Below are positions 6,412 through 9,583 of a stretch of DNA of 9,583 nucleotides, piece after piece. The position numbers were made by a program, and so were the translations under genes. Positions within the stretch are counted from its first letter, which is position 1, and the number at the start of each line of letters is the position of its first letter. Source of the DNA: an uncultured Cellvibrio sp. (GTDB lineage: Bacteria; Pseudomonadota; Gammaproteobacteria; Pseudomonadales; Cellvibrionaceae); assembly GCA_946481735.1 (NCBI GenBank), contig CAMLOU010000156.1:1-9583 (forward strand), read 5' to 3'. Under the pieces are notes generated by a model. It was given only the letters and a program-made list of their open reading frames with translations, did no database searches and was not told the DNA's origin.

Positions 6412-9400
6412 TCATTCTTCTAAAACCAGTAACAAATCACCGGCACTAACTTGCTTGCCGGGCTCGCAATGAATTGCGCTGACTTTGGCGTTGCGGTCGG
6501 CGTAGATGGAGAACTCCATCTTCATGGCTTCCACAATTAACAAGGGCTGATCCGGTTCAACCAACTGACCGGGTTCGACCAACAGTTTCCAGATATTGCC
6601 GCTGATGTCGGCGGTGATCGCGTGGCCGTCGACTTCAATAGGGCCGCTGGTGATTTTGACTTGCAGCGCGGCATCCACTTGCGCGGCTTCATCTGCTTGC
6701 CACAGTGCCACTTCTTTGGTGAAGGCATCCTGCTGTTTGGCTTTGAAGGCGGCGATGCTCTCCGCGTTGTCTTCCAGAAATCGTTCGTGCTCGGCAAGAC
6801 TGAAGTCTTCTTCTTCGATGCGAATCGCAAGGCGACCTTCACGGAAGGCTTCGCGTTGTGCTGTGAGTTCTTCTTCACTCACTTCGTAGTAACGCACGCG
6901 GTCAAAGAATTTCAGTAACCAGGGCTCGCCATTTTCAAATACCGGGTTCTTCAAAAATTTATTCCAGATCGGCAGCGTGCGGCCCACCAGCTGATAACCG
7001 CCGGGGGAGTCCATGCCGTAGATGCACATATAAACACCACCGATACCAACTGTGCCTTCGGCGGTATAGGTGCGGGCAGGGTTGTATTTTGAGGTCAATA
7101 AACGGTGGCGCGGATCGACTGGCACGGCGCAGGGCGCACCGAGATACACATCGCCCAGGCCTAACACCATGTAGCTGGTTTCGAACAAAATCTGGCGCAC
7201 TTGCTCCACACTATCCAGGCCGTTGATGCGCCGCATAAATTCGGTGTTGCTCGGCAGCCAGGGCGCTTTATCGCGTACGGATTGACGGTAACGTGCAACC
7301 GCATCCAGCGTGGCGGAATCTTCAAATGCCATGGGCAAATACACCACGCGGCTCGGCACACTCATGGTGTCGACATCGGGCAATGTCGCTTCAATTTTTA
7401 ACAGCGCTGCGACCAGGTCGCGTTGGTGAATAACGCGGCTGTCGTAATTGATTTGCAGCGAGCGCACGCCCGGTGATAATTCAATCACACCGTTAATGGG
7501 CGAGACCTTTAAGGCTTCCATCAGCGCGTGCACGCGAAAACGTAACCGCAAGTCGAGGATGTTGGGGCCGTATTCCAGCAGAATATATTTATCACCCGCC
7601 TGGCGATAAGCCACAGCCGGGCGGCTGCCTTCTTCCGGCAATGCGGCGAGGATGCAGTGAGATAAATCGTGCGCCGGTTCGGTAACCGGCGTGTGTTGAA
7701 TCTCCGGTTGTACCGCCAGCGCATCAATGGCGCGATCGGTGGCTAATTCCAAGGCTAACGCCGTATCAAAACTCAATCGTTTGAAACGAATTTTATCGCC
7801 CGGTTTGACCTGGCCGACTTTCCACAACTCTGCTTTCACAATCGTTACCGGACACACAAAGCCGCCGAGGCTGGGGCCGTCTTTGGTCAAAATCACCGGC
7901 ATGTCGCCGGTAAAATTAATCGAGCCCACGGCGTACTCGGTATCGTGAATGTTGGAGGGATGCAAACCGGCTTCGCCGCCATCGCTACGTGTCCAGGTGG
8001 GTTTCGGGCCGTTCAAACGAATGCCTAACCGGTTGGAGTTGTAATGCACTTCCCATGCGGTGCTAAAAAACATGTCGATAGCATCGTCGGTGAAAAAATC
8101 CGGTGCGCCGTGAGGACCGTAAAGCACACCGATCTCCCACTCATTCGGATACGCCGGAATTAAACCGGCCGGTGCTGCGCCAGGCTCATACACCGGAGCC
8201 GGTGTTGTGCAGGCTGCAATGCTCGGGTTGCTGATGGGCAACATATCGGTCGCGCGCAATGTGCGGCCTGCGTGGCCACCAAATTGTCCCAACGCAAAGG
8301 TCGAGCGGCTGCCGAGATAAACCGGCACATCAAAACCGTTGCGCACGGCAAGGTAGGCGCGGCAACCGTTTTCGGCTTTACCGACGTCCAATACCTGGCC
8401 AGCTTTCACCGCAATGGGTGACCAGAATTGAATGAGTTCACCATCCAGTTTTGCGGGCGATGTTGCGCCGGTCAGGGCGATCACGGTATCAGTGTGGAAA
8501 CGCAACCTGGGACCGATGATCGTGAATTCCAAACCAGCGGCGCTTTCATGGTTGCCGACAATGCGGTTGGCCAAACGGAACGCGTAATCATCCATGGGGC
8601 CTGAAGGCGGTACGCCAATGCTCCAGTAACCGCTGCGGCCGGGATAATCCTGCACGCTGGTGTAGGTGCCCGGTTGCAGCACTTCAACCACCGGCGCGCG
8701 GTAAACAAAACTGGCGAGTTTGTTGGTGGCCACATCGCCTTTGCCAAAAAAATCCGAGCCGACAATCTGGCGCAAGTAATCCAGGTTGGTGGCAATGCCG
8801 CACACGCGGGTTTCATTCAATGCCGCAATCATTTTTTGAATCGCATCGGCGCGGTCGCTGCCGTGCACAATGATCTTGGCAATCATCGGATCGTAATAGG
8901 GCGATACTTCGGTGCCAGTAGCAACCCAGGTATCGATGCGCGCGTTTTTGGAAAAATGCACATCGGTAAGCACACCGGGTGACGGCTGGAAATCGCGTAC
9001 CGGATCTTCCGCATAAAAGCGCACTTCGATAGCCGCACCTTTTGGCGTGATCTCAATATCAAGGCTCGGCGCTTCATCGGCAGCGGTGAGGATCATCCAC
9101 TCCACCAGATCAACGCCGGTACAGGCTTCGGTGATGGGGTGCTCAACCTGCAAACGGGTATTCACTTCAAGGAAATAAAATGCATCGCGGGCGGCATCGT
9201 AGATATATTCCACGGTTCCGGCAGAACGATAATTGACGGCTTCACCTAAGCTCTTCGAGGCCGCCAATAATTTTTCGCGTGTGGCGGCGGGTAGGTTGGG
9301 TGCGGGTGTTTCTTCTACCACTTTTTGGTTGCGCCGTTGCAGTGAGCAATCGCGTTCGCCCAATGCCAACACCTTGCCTTTGCCGTCACCAAAGATTTGC

Positions 9401-9583
9401 ACTTCCACGTGACGGGCGTTATCGACAAAGCGTTCAAGGAACACGCCGCTGTCACTGAAGAAGTTTTGCCCGAGGCGTTTCACTGTTTCATAGGCTTCGA
9501 CTAAGGCCGCTTCATCGTTGCAGCGGGTTAAACCGATACCGCCACCACCGGCGGTGCTTTTCAGCATGACGGGGTAACCCAAA
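6412..9583 (-). CDS. Urea carboxylase, biotin-dependent (N-terminus cut by window edge)
   Basis: At least 1056 residues are visible, numbered here from the first whole codon at 9582; the gene enters from the right edge, and about 145 residues should be missing from a usual length near 1200. Domain order is that of urea carboxylase. Biotin carboxylase spans 1 to about 290, with the ATP-grasp glycine loop AGGGGIGL (11-18) and the catalytic block EVNTRLQVEHPITEA (139-153). The KipA/AHS2-like half of the carboxyltransferase runs from about 298 to 610 (SVQDYPGRSGYWSIGVPPSG; DGPSLGGFVCP). The KipI/AHS1-like half is about 640-880 (MDSPGGYQLVGRT). The biotinyl domain has EAMKM at 1018-1022, with K1021 as the biotinylated lysine. 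The enzyme carboxylates urea to allophanate using ATP and bicarbonate. Close relatives act on guanidine instead; N556 and the linked urt genes favour urea. No allophanate hydrolase follows; it may lie upstream or elsewhere. Confidence 0.93.
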   Translation of the reverse strand, partial: LGYPVMLKSTAGGGGIGLTRCNDEAALVEAYETVKRLGQNFFSDSGVFLERFVDNARHVEVQIFGDGKGKVLALGERDCSLQRRNQKVVEETPAPNLPAATREKLLAASKSLGEAVNYRSAGTVEYIYDAARDAFYFLEVNTRLQVEHPITEACTGVDLVEWMILTAADEAPSLDIEITPKGAAIEVRFYAEDPVRDFQPSPGVLTDVHFSKNARIDTWVATGTEVSPYYDPMIAKIIVHGSDRADAIQKMIAALNETRVCGIATNLDYLRQIVGSDFFGKGDVATNKLASFVYRAPVVEVLQPGTYTSVQDYPGRSGYWSIGVPPSGPMDDYAFRLANRIVGNHESAAGLEFTIIGPRLRFHTDTVIALTGATSPAKLDGELIQFWSPIAVKAGQVLDVGKAENGCRAYLAVRNGFDVPVYLGSRSTFALGQFGGHAGRTLRATDMLPISNPSIAACTTPAPVYEPGAAPAGLIPAYPNEWEIGVLYGPHGAPDFFTDDAIDMFFSTAWEVHYNSNRLGIRLNGPKPTWTRSDGGEAGLHPSNIHDTEYAVGSINFTGDMPVILTKDGPSLGGFVCPVTIVKAELWKVGQVKPGDKIRFKRLSFDTALALELATDRAIDALAVQPEIQHTPVTEPAHDLSHCILAALPEEGSRPAVAYRQAGDKYILLEYGPNILDLRLRFRVHALMEALKVSPINGVIELSPGVRSLQINYDSRVIHQRDLVAALLKIEATLPDVDTMSVPSRVVYLPMAFEDSATLDAVARYRQSVRDKAPWLPSNTEFMRRINGLDSVEQVRQILFETSYMVLGLGDVYLGAPCAVPVDPRHRLLTSKYNPARTYTAEGTVGIGGVYMCIYGMDSPGGYQLVGRTLPIWNKFLKNPVFENGEPWLLKFFDRVRYYEVSEEELTAQREAFREGRLAIRIEEEDFSLAEHERFLEDNAESIAAFKAKQQDAFTKEVALWQADEAAQVDAALQVKITSGPIEVDGHAITADISGNIWKLLVEPGQLVEPDQPLLIVEAMKMEFSIYADRNAKVSAIHCEPGKQVSAGDLLLVLEE

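Overview
The window looks like a chromosomal nitrogen-acquisition locus of a free-living gammaproteobacterium. Every gene I can support lies on the minus strand, so transcription runs from high to low coordinates. The organism call is an inference from moderate GC, the gene families and the REP-type repeats. A Cellvibrio-like marine or soil gammaproteobacterium would fit, but the sequence does not prove a genus.

Layout, in the direction of transcription. (1) 9583-6412: a large biotin-dependent carboxylase lacking its N-terminus, with biotin carboxylase, KipA-like (AHS2), KipI-like (AHS1) and biotinyl domains in the order expected for urea carboxylase. (2) 6411-6253: a gene-free spacer holding three GTAG-headed REP palindromes. 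(3) 6252-5515: a GntR/FCD transcription factor. (4) 5514-5168: a second spacer with three more REPs and the leader of the transporter operon. (5) 5167-3872 urtA, 3671-2025 urtB, 1966-806 urtC and 806-1 urtD (its last few residues run off the edge). These encode the binding protein, two permeases and first ATPase of a urea-type ABC transporter. A second ATPase, urtE, is expected just beyond base 1.

How the genes work together: UrtABCD(E) would import urea at low concentration. Urea carboxylase would convert it to allophanate using ATP, bicarbonate and biotin, and an allophanate hydrolase would then release ammonia and CO2. No allophanate hydrolase and no urease subunit are visible here. The GntR/FCD protein lies between the two modules and is the obvious candidate regulator of one or both.

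The points most worth a second look are the two REP clusters bracketing the regulator, which share an identical 30-bp copy; an Asn in the carboxyltransferase region that may mark a true urea rather than guanidine carboxylase; and a hairpin between urtA and urtB. I see no strong evidence for a wholly new system: this is mostly a well-formed known pathway with an interesting repeat architecture.
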